Source: Cryomorphaceae bacterium
Lineage (GTDB): Bacteria; Bacteroidota; Bacteroidia; Flavobacteriales; ECT2AJA-044
Assembly: GCA_017798125.1 (NCBI GenBank)
Contig: CP059070.1
Coordinates: 2,108,001-2,172,000, forward strand
Direction of reading: 5' to 3'
Length of the DNA: 64,000 nt
The position numbers were made by a program, and so were the translations under genes. Below, one piece after another: positions 56,636 to 64,000 of the stretch (the first letter of the stretch is position 1; the number at the start of each line of letters is the position of its first letter). The notes beneath the pieces were generated by a model. The model had not been told where the DNA came from, ran no database searches, and was given only the letters and a program-made list of their open reading frames with translations.

Positions 56636-56923
56636 TTACTTAAGGATGATTTCTTGAACGAGGGGCCGGTCCAGGTGCCCGTTGATGCGCTCTACAAGTG
56701 TGCTTCTATGGTAGTGCAGCTCATGACGCAGCACGTCATCGTCTAGCCGTACAATCAATTTGCGTTCGAGCATGAATACCTCGGAAATATGCTCTTTAAA
56801 CACGGGAGGAACTTCGCTGTACCAGGCATCGATGGCTTGAGCTTGAAGCAATTTGAGCTCCATTCCGTATTCACGAGTCATGAGCTTGAGAATCTCCCCT
56901 ATGGACTTTTCCTGACTTCTCAT
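56636..56923 (-). CDS. DUF721 (DciA-like) protein
   Basis: The 95-residue protein has the DUF721 pattern IGEILKLMTREYGMELKLLQAQAIDAWYSEVPPVFKEH, then LIVRLDDDVLRHELHYHRSTLVERIN. The family includes DciA, a loader of replicative helicase in bacteria without DnaC-type proteins. It overlaps the recF stop by 4 nt, so it belongs to the recF unit. The DciA role is inferred from the family. Confidence 0.85.
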   Translation of the reverse strand: MRSQEKSIGEILKLMTREYGMELKLLQAQAIDAWYSEVPPVFKEHISEVFMLERKLIVRLDDDVLRHELHYHRSTLVERINGHLDRPLVQEIILK

Positions 56924-58017
56924 TTTACTTGCCCTCCTTCAACGGAAAACATTTGGTAGGATTCATTGAACTGCTTGACGATTTCTTCCGTCCGATCAAA
57001 ATGAGTGTCCGAGAGGAATATCTGACCGAAACGATGTTCTTCAACCATTCTGATGAGTGCACTAACTCGTTGATCGTCCAATTTGTCAAAGATGTCATCC
57101 AAGAGCAAGATGGGTGTTATACCCGTCAATTCTTTGAGGAAACTAAACTGAGCCAGTTTTAGCGCAATCAGGAAGGTCTTTTGCTGTCCTTGAGACCCAG
57201 TCTTCTTAATCGGATAACCGTGTAAGGTAAATTCAAGGTCGTCTTTGTGCGTGCCCTGCGTAGTGTGCTGTCGTTGGCGGTCCACATCTCGGCATTCAAA
57301 GAGTACAAGCTGCAGGTTCTGTTCGCCCAATTTGGTCCGATATTCTATTCCAACCTCTTCCGCCCCACCACTGATATCTTGATAGTACTTTTGAAAAATG
57401 GGGATGAATCGATCTAAAAAGGCCTGACGATCAGCATGTATTCGCTCTGCCAAAGGATCGAGCTGTTCGTCATAGATCTCCAATGAGGCGGCATCAAATT
57501 TTCTATTCGCAGCAAAGTACTTGAGCAGGGAGTTTCGCTGCTGGAGTACACGATTGTATTGAAGGAGATCGTCTAGATATCGTTTGTTGCTTTGCGCTAT
57601 TACTCCGTCCATGAACTTCCTTCGCACATCAGACCCTTCGAGAATCAAGTCTCGGTCCGAAGGGCTGATAATGACAAGCGGAAACAATCCAATATGCTCG
57701 GATATGCGCTCGTATTCTTTTTTGTTGCGACGAACGGATTTCTTCTGCCCCTTTTTAACACCGAGGTAAAGGTGCTCTGGACGCTCCTTCCGATCATACC
57801 AACCTTCCACAACAAAGAATTCGTCACCGTGCCGAACGTTCTGTGAGTCTACGGGATTGAAATAACTCTTGCAGAAACTCATGTAATAAACCGCATCCAG
57901 TAAATTGGTTTTACCGGATCCGTTGGGTCCGACAAAGCAATTGATTTGAGCGTCAAATTGAAGCCGAAGTTCCGGGTAGTTCTTGAACTGAACGAGTGAG
58001 AGTTCCTTTAAATACAT
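56920..58017 (-). CDS. recF: DNA replication and repair protein RecF
   Basis: From the ATG at 58017 the protein has 365 residues. Walker A FVGPNGSGKTNLLDAVYYMSF sits at about 30-50, the ABC signature is in KTGSQGQQKTFLIALKLAQF, and Walker B TPILLLDDIFDKLD follows. It loads RecA at gaps. In-frame sequence upstream of 58017 has no RecF similarity. The gene and the divergent TPR gene share a 92-nt promoter region with a palindrome-like GGCC...GGGCC stretch. Confidence 0.95.
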   Translation of the reverse strand: MYLKELSLVQFKNYPELRLQFDAQINCFVGPNGSGKTNLLDAVYYMSFCKSYFNPVDSQNVRHGDEFFVVEGWYDRKERPEHLYLGVKKGQKKSVRRNKKEYERISEHIGLFPLVIISPSDRDLILEGSDVRRKFMDGVIAQSNKRYLDDLLQYNRVLQQRNSLLKYFAANRKFDAASLEIYDEQLDPLAERIHADRQAFLDRFIPIFQKYYQDISGGAEEVGIEYRTKLGEQNLQLVLFECRDVDRQRQHTTQGTHKDDLEFTLHGYPIKKTGSQGQQKTFLIALKLAQFSFLKELTGITPILLLDDIFDKLDDQRVSALIRMVEEHRFGQIFLSDTHFDRTEEIVKQFNESYQMFSVEGGQVK

Positions 58018-58079
58018 AGAGTGGATTGGGCTGGCCTTTAGGGCCAAAAGTCCTGATCGGTAATTTGTCGAAAAAGAAT

Positions 58080-58087
58080 TACTTTTG
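58080..58087 (+). promoter_or_regulatory. Possible -7 box of the TPR-ribH unit
   Basis: TACTTTTG fits TAnnTTTG exactly, 22 nt before the ATG at 58110, the same spacing as for ndk. No -33 TTTG at normal distance. Confidence 0.4.
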
Positions 58088-58109
58088 TGCCTCAAATTTA
58101 GAAAGATTC

Positions 58110-58796
58110 ATGGCCAAGAAGAAGAAAAGTCAAGGAGATGAGCAGTTGGAGGCAGTCGAGCAAGCCCTCTCCAAAACCGAGCAGTACATTGAAGAGAATC
58201 AGAACGTACTGTTGATTGCTGTAGCAGCGATTGTGCTTTTGATCGGTGGATATCAAGGATATAAGTACTTCATTCAAACGCCAAAGGAAAACGAAGCGGC
58301 TACTGAGCTAGCTTGGGCGGAACGTGCATTCGAAAAGAACAATGTTGCGGGCGCTTTGAATGGCGATGGATTGAATCTCGGGTTTCTAGACGTTGCGGAT
58401 GACTATAGCAGCACCAAAGCTGGAAACCTGGCAAACTACTACGCAGGAGTATCCTACATGCGTTTAGGTGACTACGTATCAGCCATTGACTACTTGGAAG
58501 AATTTGATGGAAGCGATGAAATTTTAGCTGCCGTACACCTAGGGGCTATTGGCGATTGCTTTGCTCAGATTGATCAACCGGAAGATGCGTTGGACTACTA
58601 CAAAAAGGCGGTCAATGCACGTACCAACGATTTCACTACTCCATTGTATTTGATGAAAGCTGCTCAAACAGCTGAATACCTAGGGTCAAATGGAGAGGCA
58701 TTGAAACTGTACTCCCAGTTGAAAAAGGAATTTCCAGAATCTCGTGATGCGCAGGATATTGATAAGTATATCGCTCGCGTTGAAGCCAAACAATAA
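58110..58796 (+). CDS. Membrane-anchored TPR protein (YfgM-like)
   Basis: From the ATG at 58110 the protein has 228 residues. A lysine-rich start and helix (about 1-35) lead to a transmembrane segment (VLLIAVAAIVLLIGGYQGYKYF), then TPR-like repeats (LANYYAGVSYMRLGDYVSAIDYLEEF; GDCFAQIDQPEDALDYYKKA). The layout is that of YfgM/TPR_21 proteins. TAATG overlap with ribH shows coupling. The pair TPR-ribH is usual in Flavobacteriia. Confidence 0.88.
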   Translation: MAKKKKSQGDEQLEAVEQALSKTEQYIEENQNVLLIAVAAIVLLIGGYQGYKYFIQTPKENEAATELAWAERAFEKNNVAGALNGDGLNLGFLDVADDYSSTKAGNLANYYAGVSYMRLGDYVSAIDYLEEFDGSDEILAAVHLGAIGDCFAQIDQPEDALDYYKKAVNARTNDFTTPLYLMKAAQTAEYLGSNGEALKLYSQLKKEFPESRDAQDIDKYIARVEAKQ

Positions 58797-59287
58797 TGGC
58801 CACAGAGAACAAGAATTTATCGGACCACGATTATGACTCAATTCCGAAGGCCACTGGTTGGCGCTTCGGAATTGTTGTTTCTGAGTGGAACGAAGAGATC
58901 ACTGAAGGCTTGTATAAGGGTGCTCTTGAGGCCCTCACGGCTTGTGGAGTAAGCGAAACGGACATCGAGCGTTTTGACGTCCCGGGCAGCTTTGAGTTGA
59001 TTCACGGAGCAAAACTAGTGGCGGATCACAAATCAGTAGATGCCATTATTTGCTTGGGGTCTGTTATTCGCGGAGAGACAGCACATTTCGATTATGTCTG
59101 CTCTGCTGTTGCCCAAGGTATCAAAGACCTGAACATCCAGATGAGTATTCCTGTGATCTTTGGAGTGCTCACAGATGACCATATTGATCAGAGCCGTGCG
59201 CGCTCTGGCGGAAAGCACGGAAACAAAGGAGCTGAAGCGGGTGTTACTGCCGTCAAGATGGTAGCGCTGAAAAAACAGCTCTCCTGA
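58796..59287 (+). CDS. ribH: 6,7-dimethyl-8-ribityllumazine synthase
   Basis: The 163-residue protein has RFGIVVSEWNEEITEGLYKGA, DVPGSFELIHGAK, CLGSVIRGETAHFDYVC with the catalytic histidine, and the tail motif VLTDDHIDQSRARSGGKHGNKGAEA. It joins the pyrimidine and butanone-phosphate precursors of riboflavin. ribD is 14 kb away, so the pathway genes are scattered. Confidence 0.96.
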   Translation: MATENKNLSDHDYDSIPKATGWRFGIVVSEWNEEITEGLYKGALEALTACGVSETDIERFDVPGSFELIHGAKLVADHKSVDAIICLGSVIRGETAHFDYVCSAVAQGIKDLNIQMSIPVIFGVLTDDHIDQSRARSGGKHGNKGAEAGVTAVKMVALKKQLS

Positions 59288-59328
59288 GTTTCTTTTTATC
59301 TTTAACCCTCAAAACAAAAAACACTGCT

Positions 59329-60192
59329 ATGAAAAAGTTCTTCTTTGCTGCAGCTCTTTGTGGCGTATTTAGCTTCACAACTGTAGCTCAAGATCTACCT
59401 GCACCTAGCCCATCTGCCACGGTAATGCAAACAGTGGGTCTAACTGATTTCACAATGGAATACTCTCGTCCAGGAGTTAAAGGACGTGACATCTTCGGTG
59501 GCTTAGTACCATATGGCGAAGTATGGCGTACTGGAGCTAATAAAGCTAACCAGTTCACTGCATCTACCGAGTTCATGTTTGGCGACACCAAGGTGGACGC
59601 CGGTACCTACAGCCTATTCTCTATTCCTGGTGAGAAAGAATGCGTTTTGATTCTGAACTCAGAAACGGAATTGTGGGGAGAAGGTGATTACGATGAGGCA
59701 AATGATGTAGCACGCTACACAGCCAAAGTTGATCGCATTCCAATGGAAGAAATGCACACAGAGCGCATGGAATTCTGGTTCAGCGATATGGATGGAGAAG
59801 GAAATGCCAAGTTGAACTTAATGTGGTCCGACTACCACGTTGCAGCTCCTCTTCAAGTTGAAGTCCATGCACGTGCTTTGGCCAATATCGATGCCGCTCT
59901 TGCTGATGAGCCAGACTGGCGCACCTATCGCAACGCGGCAAACTACTGCTTAAACTCAGGAAAAGACCTCGACAAGGGGCTGGAATGGGTCAACATGAGC
60001 TTGGCTGAAGGTGGAGATGCTAGCTGGTATACCTACTGGGTGAAAGCTGAATTGCTCCATGCTGACGGTCAAGACAAGAGCGCTAAGATGGTCGGAAAAG
60101 AGGCTGTGCGCGTAGGAGAAGAAACAGCTAAAGCTGATGGTCGTGAGTTCACATACGGACCTGGTCTCGTCGAAGAGATGAAAGGCTGGTAA
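59329..60192 (+). CDS. DUF2911 domain protein
   Basis: The 287-residue protein has a signal peptide (ends FTTVAQ) and the DUF2911 pattern PSPSATVMQTVGLTDFTMEYSRPGVKGRDIFGGLVPYGEVWRTGANKAN, then TYSLFSIPGEKECVLILN. A C-terminal tetratricopeptide-like region (about 195-285) follows. It is exported to the periplasm or outer membrane; function unknown. The family is frequent in Bacteroidota. A strong terminator follows. Confidence 0.92.
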   Translation: MKKFFFAAALCGVFSFTTVAQDLPAPSPSATVMQTVGLTDFTMEYSRPGVKGRDIFGGLVPYGEVWRTGANKANQFTASTEFMFGDTKVDAGTYSLFSIPGEKECVLILNSETELWGEGDYDEANDVARYTAKVDRIPMEEMHTERMEFWFSDMDGEGNAKLNLMWSDYHVAAPLQVEVHARALANIDAALADEPDWRTYRNAANYCLNSGKDLDKGLEWVNMSLAEGGDASWYTYWVKAELLHADGQDKSAKMVGKEAVRVGEETAKADGREFTYGPGLVEEMKGW

Positions 60193-60218
60193 GCTTTGAA
60201 GACATTAACTAAGGAAAG

Positions 60219-60248
60219 GCCGCTACCCTATTGGGTGGCGGCTTTTTT
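60219..60248 (+). terminator. Terminator of the DUF2911 gene
   Basis: GCCGCTACCC (60219-60228) pairs with GGGTGGCGGC (60233-60242, one T-G pair) around a TATT loop, followed by six T residues. Confidence 0.92.
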
Positions 60249-60283
60249 ATTTAGACCTTTGCGGGCGATTAAAAACGAAGCTT

Positions 60284-60928
60284 ATGTCTCAGGAACTCAG
60301 CTTTTTCCTGGTGGTTTTCACCAGTTTTTTTACCGTTATCAACCCACTCGGGGTCTTGCCTATCTTCTTGACCATGACCGATGGGCTCGACAATGTGCAC
60401 CGACGAAACACGGCGCAAAAGGCCATGCTCGTATCTTTTATCACCTTGGTGCTTTTTTCATTAAGTGGTCAGGTGCTTTTCGACTTTTTCGGGATATCCG
60501 TTCACTCCTTCCGCATTGTCGGAGGAATCATCTTCTTCATGGTCGGTCAAGACATGCTTCAGGCGCGTTTGCAGCGAACTAAGGTGCCGAGCAAGCAGGT
60601 GAAGGAATACGTCGGGGATATCTCGATTACACCTTTGGCCATTCCCATGATTACAGGCCCCGGAGCCATTACTAACGCTATTGTCCTAAAAGAACAGGCC
60701 AGTGGCGCCATACAGGTTGGGGCTTTTTATGCCGGAATTTTCGCCGTGTGTTTGATCACCCTACTCCTCTTGGTCAGTGCCAATCAGATTTTAAAGGTGC
60801 TGGGGGAAACAGGAGCCAAGATCCTCATGCGAATTATGGGCCTTATTGTGATGGTCATTGCCGTAGAGTTCTTCCTGAGCGGACTGCGTCCAATCATCAA
60901 GGAGACATTGATCTACTTGCAAAGTTGA
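60284..60928 (+). CDS. MarC family integral membrane protein
   Basis: The 214-residue protein has six predicted helices and MarC (UPF0056) motifs: FFTVINPLGVLPIFLTMTDG at the start, FRIVGGIIFFMVGQDML and PLAIPMITGPGAITNAIVL. The biochemical role of MarC proteins is unknown; an early link to antibiotic resistance was not upheld. It runs 32 nt into the convergent symporter gene. Confidence 0.92.
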   Translation: MSQELSFFLVVFTSFFTVINPLGVLPIFLTMTDGLDNVHRRNTAQKAMLVSFITLVLFSLSGQVLFDFFGISVHSFRIVGGIIFFMVGQDMLQARLQRTKVPSKQVKEYVGDISITPLAIPMITGPGAITNAIVLKEQASGAIQVGAFYAGIFAVCLITLLLLVSANQILKVLGETGAKILMRIMGLIVMVIAVEFFLSGLRPIIKETLIYLQS

Positions 60929-62594
60929 TCAAGGTAGCCAGAACGGCTACAGCGGCGCAACCAATAAAGTTATACCAGAGAAACCCTACCTCGTTTCCGA
61001 AATAGAAATAGGTAAAGATTACCCCCGTTTCCGCGATGATGGCCGCGATAAACACGGGAGTCGCACGGATGAACTTCAGGAAGAAGCCGCACAGGAATAC
61101 TCCTAGAACGGTCCCATAGAATAAAGAACCCAGGATATTCACCGCCTCGATCAGGTTCTCGAAGAGGTTGGCGTATACGGCAAAGAGAATAGCAAAGATT
61201 CCCCAAGCCACAGTAATGAGCTTGGAGGCCATTAAGTAGTGACGCTGACTGGCCTCAGGTTTCGCGAGTCTTTTGTAAAAGTCTATCACGGTACAACTGG
61301 CCAGTGCGTTCAATTCACTGGACGTGGAACTCATGGCAGCCGAGAAGATCACGGCAAAGAGTAAACCAACGAGTCCCGTGGGCAAATAAGTCATTACCCA
61401 AGTGATGAAGACATAGTCGTAGTCCTTGGTTTCCAGGTCCGGATTGGCGCGTTTGACCTCGTCCTTATACTCGGTACGGACCCGCTCGAGTTCGCCTTGA
61501 AGATTGTTGACGACTTCGGATATGGCGGCTGCGCGGGGCTCGTCATCGGCCCGTAGGGCCAAAACAAGCTCTTCCTGGGCGCGCTTTTTCTGTTCCCAAA
61601 TGAAATCGTGCTCCATGTTGAGGGCGGCCAGGTCCGGTGCGGAATTGGTTTGAATGACTTGCGCCTGAGCGGCGCGATTAAAGAATACCGGCGGCTTTTC
61701 GAATTGATAAAAGACGAAAACCATGATCCCTACGAAGAGAATGAAGAATTGCATCGGGACTTTGAGCAGTCCGTTGAACATCAAGCCCATGCGGCTTTCG
61801 GTGAGATCCCGCCCTCCCAGGTAGCGCTGCACCTGACTCTGGTCGGTACCGAAGTAGCTGAGGAATAAGAAGACTCCACCAAAGATACCCGACCAGATGG
61901 TGTAGCGGTTGTTGAGATTAATTTCCGTATTGATGACGTTCATACGTCCCATAAAACCTGCCACATCCGTGGCTTCGCGAATGCCCATGCCGTTTGGGAG
62001 GCTGTTGAGCAGGATTCCGAAGGCGATGAACATCCCACCCATGATGATGGCCATTTGCCATTTCTGGGTTAGGCTCACGGCGCGTGTGCCGCCAGAAACG
62101 GTATAGATGATGACCAGGATTCCGACAAAGAGGTTGGTAAAGGTGAGGTTCCAGCCGAGCATCGTTGACAGGATGATGGCCGGGGCGTAGATGGTGATTC
62201 CGGCGGCTAGGCCACGTTGAATCAAGAATAAAAAGGCCGTAAAGAGCCTGGTTTTCAGGTCAAAGCGGCTTTCCAAGTATTCGTAGGCGGTGTAGACCTT
62301 CAGCTTGTAGTACAAAGGAAGTACGAAGGCCGAAAGGATGACCATGGCGATGGGTAATCCAATGTAGAACTGGACGAACTCCATTCCGCTTTCATAGGCT
62401 TTTCCTGGCGTGCTTAAGAAGGTGATGGCCGAAGCCTGTGTGGCCATGATGGATAAACCAATGGTGGCCCATCGCATCTGGTTATCTCCTTTTAGGTAGC
62501 TGTCTAAGCTGTTTTGTTGACGGGTCTTCCAAGTACCATAACCAACAATAGTCCCAAGCGTTCCGAAAAGTACGATCCAATCGAGCGTCTCCAT
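60897..62594 (-). CDS. Sodium:solute symporter (SSS family)
   Basis: From the ATG at 62594 the protein has 565 residues and about thirteen helices. SSS motifs include WATIGLSIMATQASAITFLSTPG, VIYTVSGGTRAVSLTQKWQ and FAVIFSAAMSSTSSELNALASCTVIDFY (sodium-site region). A charged insert of about 95 residues (NRAAQAQVIQTNSAPDLAAL through EVVNNLQGELERVRTEYKDEVKRA) lies between two helices in the middle. Both hairpin elements of this gene are in that insert. The substrate is unknown; the partner PIG-L gene suggests an amino-sugar or related compound. Confidence 0.9.
   Translation of the reverse strand: METLDWIVLFGTLGTIVGYGTWKTRQQNSLDSYLKGDNQMRWATIGLSIMATQASAITFLSTPGKAYESGMEFVQFYIGLPIAMVILSAFVLPLYYKLKVYTAYEYLESRFDLKTRLFTAFLFLIQRGLAAGITIYAPAIILSTMLGWNLTFTNLFVGILVIIYTVSGGTRAVSLTQKWQMAIIMGGMFIAFGILLNSLPNGMGIREATDVAGFMGRMNVINTEINLNNRYTIWSGIFGGVFLFLSYFGTDQSQVQRYLGGRDLTESRMGLMFNGLLKVPMQFFILFVGIMVFVFYQFEKPPVFFNRAAQAQVIQTNSAPDLAALNMEHDFIWEQKKRAQEELVLALRADDEPRAAAISEVVNNLQGELERVRTEYKDEVKRANPDLETKDYDYVFITWVMTYLPTGLVGLLFAVIFSAAMSSTSSELNALASCTVIDFYKRLAKPEASQRHYLMASKLITVAWGIFAILFAVYANLFENLIEAVNILGSLFYGTVLGVFLCGFFLKFIRATPVFIAAIIAETGVIFTYFYFGNEVGFLWYNFIGCAAVAVLATLINFASRSMSP
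61544..61560 (-). repeat. Intragenic hairpin element, TAC type
   Basis: Minus-strand reading: GGCCC, TAC, GGGCC, GATG, identical in all 17 bases to the intergenic copy at 25194. Encodes LALRADD in the symporter insert. Confidence 0.82.
61661..61678 (+). repeat. Intragenic hairpin element, GCGCC type with five-base loop
   Basis: GCGCC, TGAGC, GGCGC, GATT, antisense to the symporter gene. Encodes NRAAQAQ, the same hexapeptide RAAQAQ as in CoaBC. Confidence 0.78.
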
Positions 62595-62716
62595 TATTGG
62601 TATAAGGTTGTGATCCAAAGGTAGAGTGCTACCTGCAGTAGCATCACTCCCAGGACAAAGAGGTACATTCTTGGCCAGGTCTTAAATCCGGGCGGCTTAC
62701 TTACGGGATCGCTCAT
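62594..62716 (-). CDS. Small membrane peptide, 40 residues
   Basis: This short gene has ATG at 62716 overlapping the upstream stop by 4 nt (ATGA) and a TAA overlapping the symporter ATG by one base (TAATG). The peptide has a short polar start (MSDPVSKPPGFKTWPR) and one clear membrane helix (MYLFVLGVMLLQVALYLW), ending ITTLYQ. The exact fit between two genes with both overlap types is strong evidence that it is translated. It is probably a small partner or stabiliser of the symporter, in the manner of small subunits of other transporters; that is inference. Confidence 0.8.
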   Translation of the reverse strand: MSDPVSKPPGFKTWPRMYLFVLGVMLLQVALYLWITTLYQ

Positions 62717-64000
62717 GGTTCGTAGCTCACGATGTTGGCCAATAGTCTAAAGGCTCCTGGAACTCCTGCTGGGATTTCGCGGAAAAAGGAAATACCCGTA
62801 TAGATAAAGGCTCCCTCGCCGTATTCAGCGACAATCAGACCACCGTCCTTATCGCTCTCGCCTTTGTCGGCCCAACGGAGCAAGGGCGTGTATTCTTCAC
62901 TCCATTCGTTTGGAAAGTACAAACCGCGCTCCTGAACCCATCCATCGAAGTCTGTGTCGCCCAAGGCATTAGGAGTGGTCATAATGGGGTGTTCTGGAGC
63001 TAACATAGTAGCCTTAGCATATTCATCTGTTACTCGGTCGCGGCTCAAGGCAAAGCTATAAGGCCCCATATCCGCAGGGTCCACTCCCCTGCTGGTGTTG
63101 TACTGAACGATGTAGTTTCCGCCGCCTTGGACGTATTCCATGAGCAGGTCTTTTTGATACTTGAGCCAAGGCAATGTGTTGTATGCACGAATACCGGCGA
63201 TGACGGCTTGAAACTGGCTTAAATCAGTTGTGGAAATGCTTGATTGGTCCAAAAGCACCACTTCATAGCCCAACTGTTCCAATCCCTTGGGGACATCGTC
63301 ACCAGAGCCCATGATGTAGCCGATCTTCTCGCCTACTTTCTCCACCTCAATTCGGACAGCCTTTACCCCATTCTTAGGTAGCAAGGTTTGAATCTCAATG
63401 TGTTCGTGGTCGATTTCGGTGAACCCTTGAACCAAGGTGTCTTCATCGACATAGATAAGGGCGCTCAAGCCTGATTCCAATCCCTCATCGGAAGGAGTAA
63501 CTTGAAACTTCAGGCGCTTCTCAGTTCCAGCCTCAGCAAGTTCTACGGTCATTTGCTCTGGCTCCACCGTCCAGTTTTCCGGGTAACAAGGCTCTATGAG
63601 GGCCGTCTTCTCCGAGTTGCTGTGGTTCTTCACCAGTAGCTCGACCGTGCGCGGTTCGGAGCTGGTAAATATGTAATTGTCTTCCGTGTAAGAAGCCGTT
63701 ACAGCCGGTAAAACATGAACAGGTCTGTATAGTCCTCCACGAACGCGATCCGTCCATTTGTATTCCACTGGGACTATCATGCGGAAATCATGGCCGTCAA
63801 TTTCAATATTGGCCCATACACTCATTGCTGGGTCTGACTCCGGCTTTCCTATGTTGTTGGGGTCATCTACCTGGAATACTCCGAAATAGGCTTTGTCTAG
63901 CCAATATGGAGTAGAATAAGCCTCAGGTGCTTTGAGCGTGAGCTTATTTTCATACATCTTGTTTTGCTCCGCTCCTTCATAAGAGGTTGATTGATCATCG
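62713..64000 (-). CDS. C-terminal part of a PIG-L deacetylase-type protein
   Basis: The minus-strand frame is open to the window edge, so only the C-terminal 429 residues are seen. They contain an Ig-like beta region (EPRTVELLVKNHSNSEKTALIEPCYPENWTVEPEQ) and a glutamine amidotransferase-like or ThuA-like alpha/beta region (KIGYIMGSGDDVPKGLEQLGYEVVLLD, FQAVIAGIRAYNTLPWL, QGGGNYIVQYNTSRG, FIYTGISFFREIPAG). This is the usual C-terminal half of the long PIG-L family proteins of Bacteroidota, whose N-terminal half (deacetylase) would lie beyond the edge. The identification rests on this domain arrangement and on the following symporter gene. Confidence 0.72.
   Translation of the reverse strand, partial: DDQSTSYEGAEQNKMYENKLTLKAPEAYSTPYWLDKAYFGVFQVDDPNNIGKPESDPAMSVWANIEIDGHDFRMIVPVEYKWTDRVRGGLYRPVHVLPAVTASYTEDNYIFTSSEPRTVELLVKNHSNSEKTALIEPCYPENWTVEPEQMTVELAEAGTEKRLKFQVTPSDEGLESGLSALIYVDEDTLVQGFTEIDHEHIEIQTLLPKNGVKAVRIEVEKVGEKIGYIMGSGDDVPKGLEQLGYEVVLLDQSSISTTDLSQFQAVIAGIRAYNTLPWLKYQKDLLMEYVQGGGNYIVQYNTSRGVDPADMGPYSFALSRDRVTDEYAKATMLAPEHPIMTTPNALGDTDFDGWVQERGLYFPNEWSEEYTPLLRWADKGESDKDGGLIVAEYGEGAFIYTGISFFREIPAGVPGAFRLLANIVSYEP

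Noticed and set aside
58034-58046. GGCC-TTTA-GGGCC stretch between recF and the TPR gene
   Set aside because: Similar to the hairpin family and followed by AAAA, but it lacks the fixed loop and the GATG flank; at best a decayed copy.

Overview
The window is one contiguous piece of a Flavobacteriales (Bacteroidota) chromosome. The evidence is a type IX secretion (T9SS) type B sorting domain, a PorP/SprF protein, a PorE-like OmpA protein, DUF4835, DUF6913, the Bacteroidota form of RpoZ, a GldI-like FKBP lipoprotein, almost no Shine-Dalgarno sites, and a few TAnnTTTG-type -7 promoter boxes. By eye the base composition is moderate (roughly half GC). A marine Cryomorphaceae/Schleiferiaceae-like lineage is possible, but the sequence alone does not settle that. 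I see no rRNA, tRNA, CRISPR array, prophage or insertion sequence.

Layout. 1-3.7 kb: a T9SS/surface cluster (3' end of a PKD plus CHU_C adhesin, PorP/SprF, PorE-like OmpA protein). 3.7-14.4 kb: two large paralogous secreted BNR/sortilin-like propeller proteins, with a lipocalin and an aldehyde dehydrogenase coupled to the first, and a membrane-protein/P-loop NTPase pair between them. 14.5-25.7 kb: mixed genes, including SSB, CsaA, a patatin, a beta-helix lipoprotein/diheme cytochrome pair of unknown role, an FAD amine oxidase, a KirBac channel, a MATE pump and a SlyD-like FKBP. 25.9-45 kb: conserved housekeeping (TPR protein, gyrA, clpC, fabI, recN, DUF4835, coaBC, rpoZ, bamD, LpxH-like phosphoesterase, dapA, DUF6913, ligA, prmC, ribD). 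45-56 kb: DMT transporter, IMPACT protein, thioesterase, dnaA, low-Mr phosphatase, RsmI-like methylase, hydrolase, MsrB, methyltransferase, M14 peptidase, and an envelope folding group (cyclophilin-FKBP fusion, GldI-like FKBP, NrnA). 56-64 kb: ndk, DUF721, recF, TPR anchor, ribH, DUF2911, MarC, then an operon of PIG-L-type protein, a 40-residue membrane peptide and a sodium:solute symporter.

Most genes sit in tightly packed runs with 1-4 nt ATGA/TAATG overlaps, so translational coupling is common. Hairpin terminators follow gyrA, clpC, dnaA, ndk, the DUF2911 gene, the cyclophilin-FKBP gene, the slyD-like gene and the TPR gene.

The most unusual signal is a family of short hairpins, 18 copies by eye, nearly all inside coding sequences: a five-base arm, a short loop (TAC most often, otherwise 3-5 nt), the complementary arm, then GAT(G). 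The arms change in a compensatory way (GGGCC/GGCCC, GGCCC/GGGCC, GAGCC/GGCTC, GACCC/GGGTC, GCGCC/GGCGC) while the TAC loop and GATG flank stay fixed. All six perfect TAC copies inside genes lie on the coding strand in the same frame and encode x-L-R-x-D. Two unrelated proteins (CoaBC and the symporter) carry the same RAAQAQ hexapeptide from another subtype. Compared from memory with family sequences, the host proteins are not lengthened, so the elements look as if they arose in place rather than by insertion.
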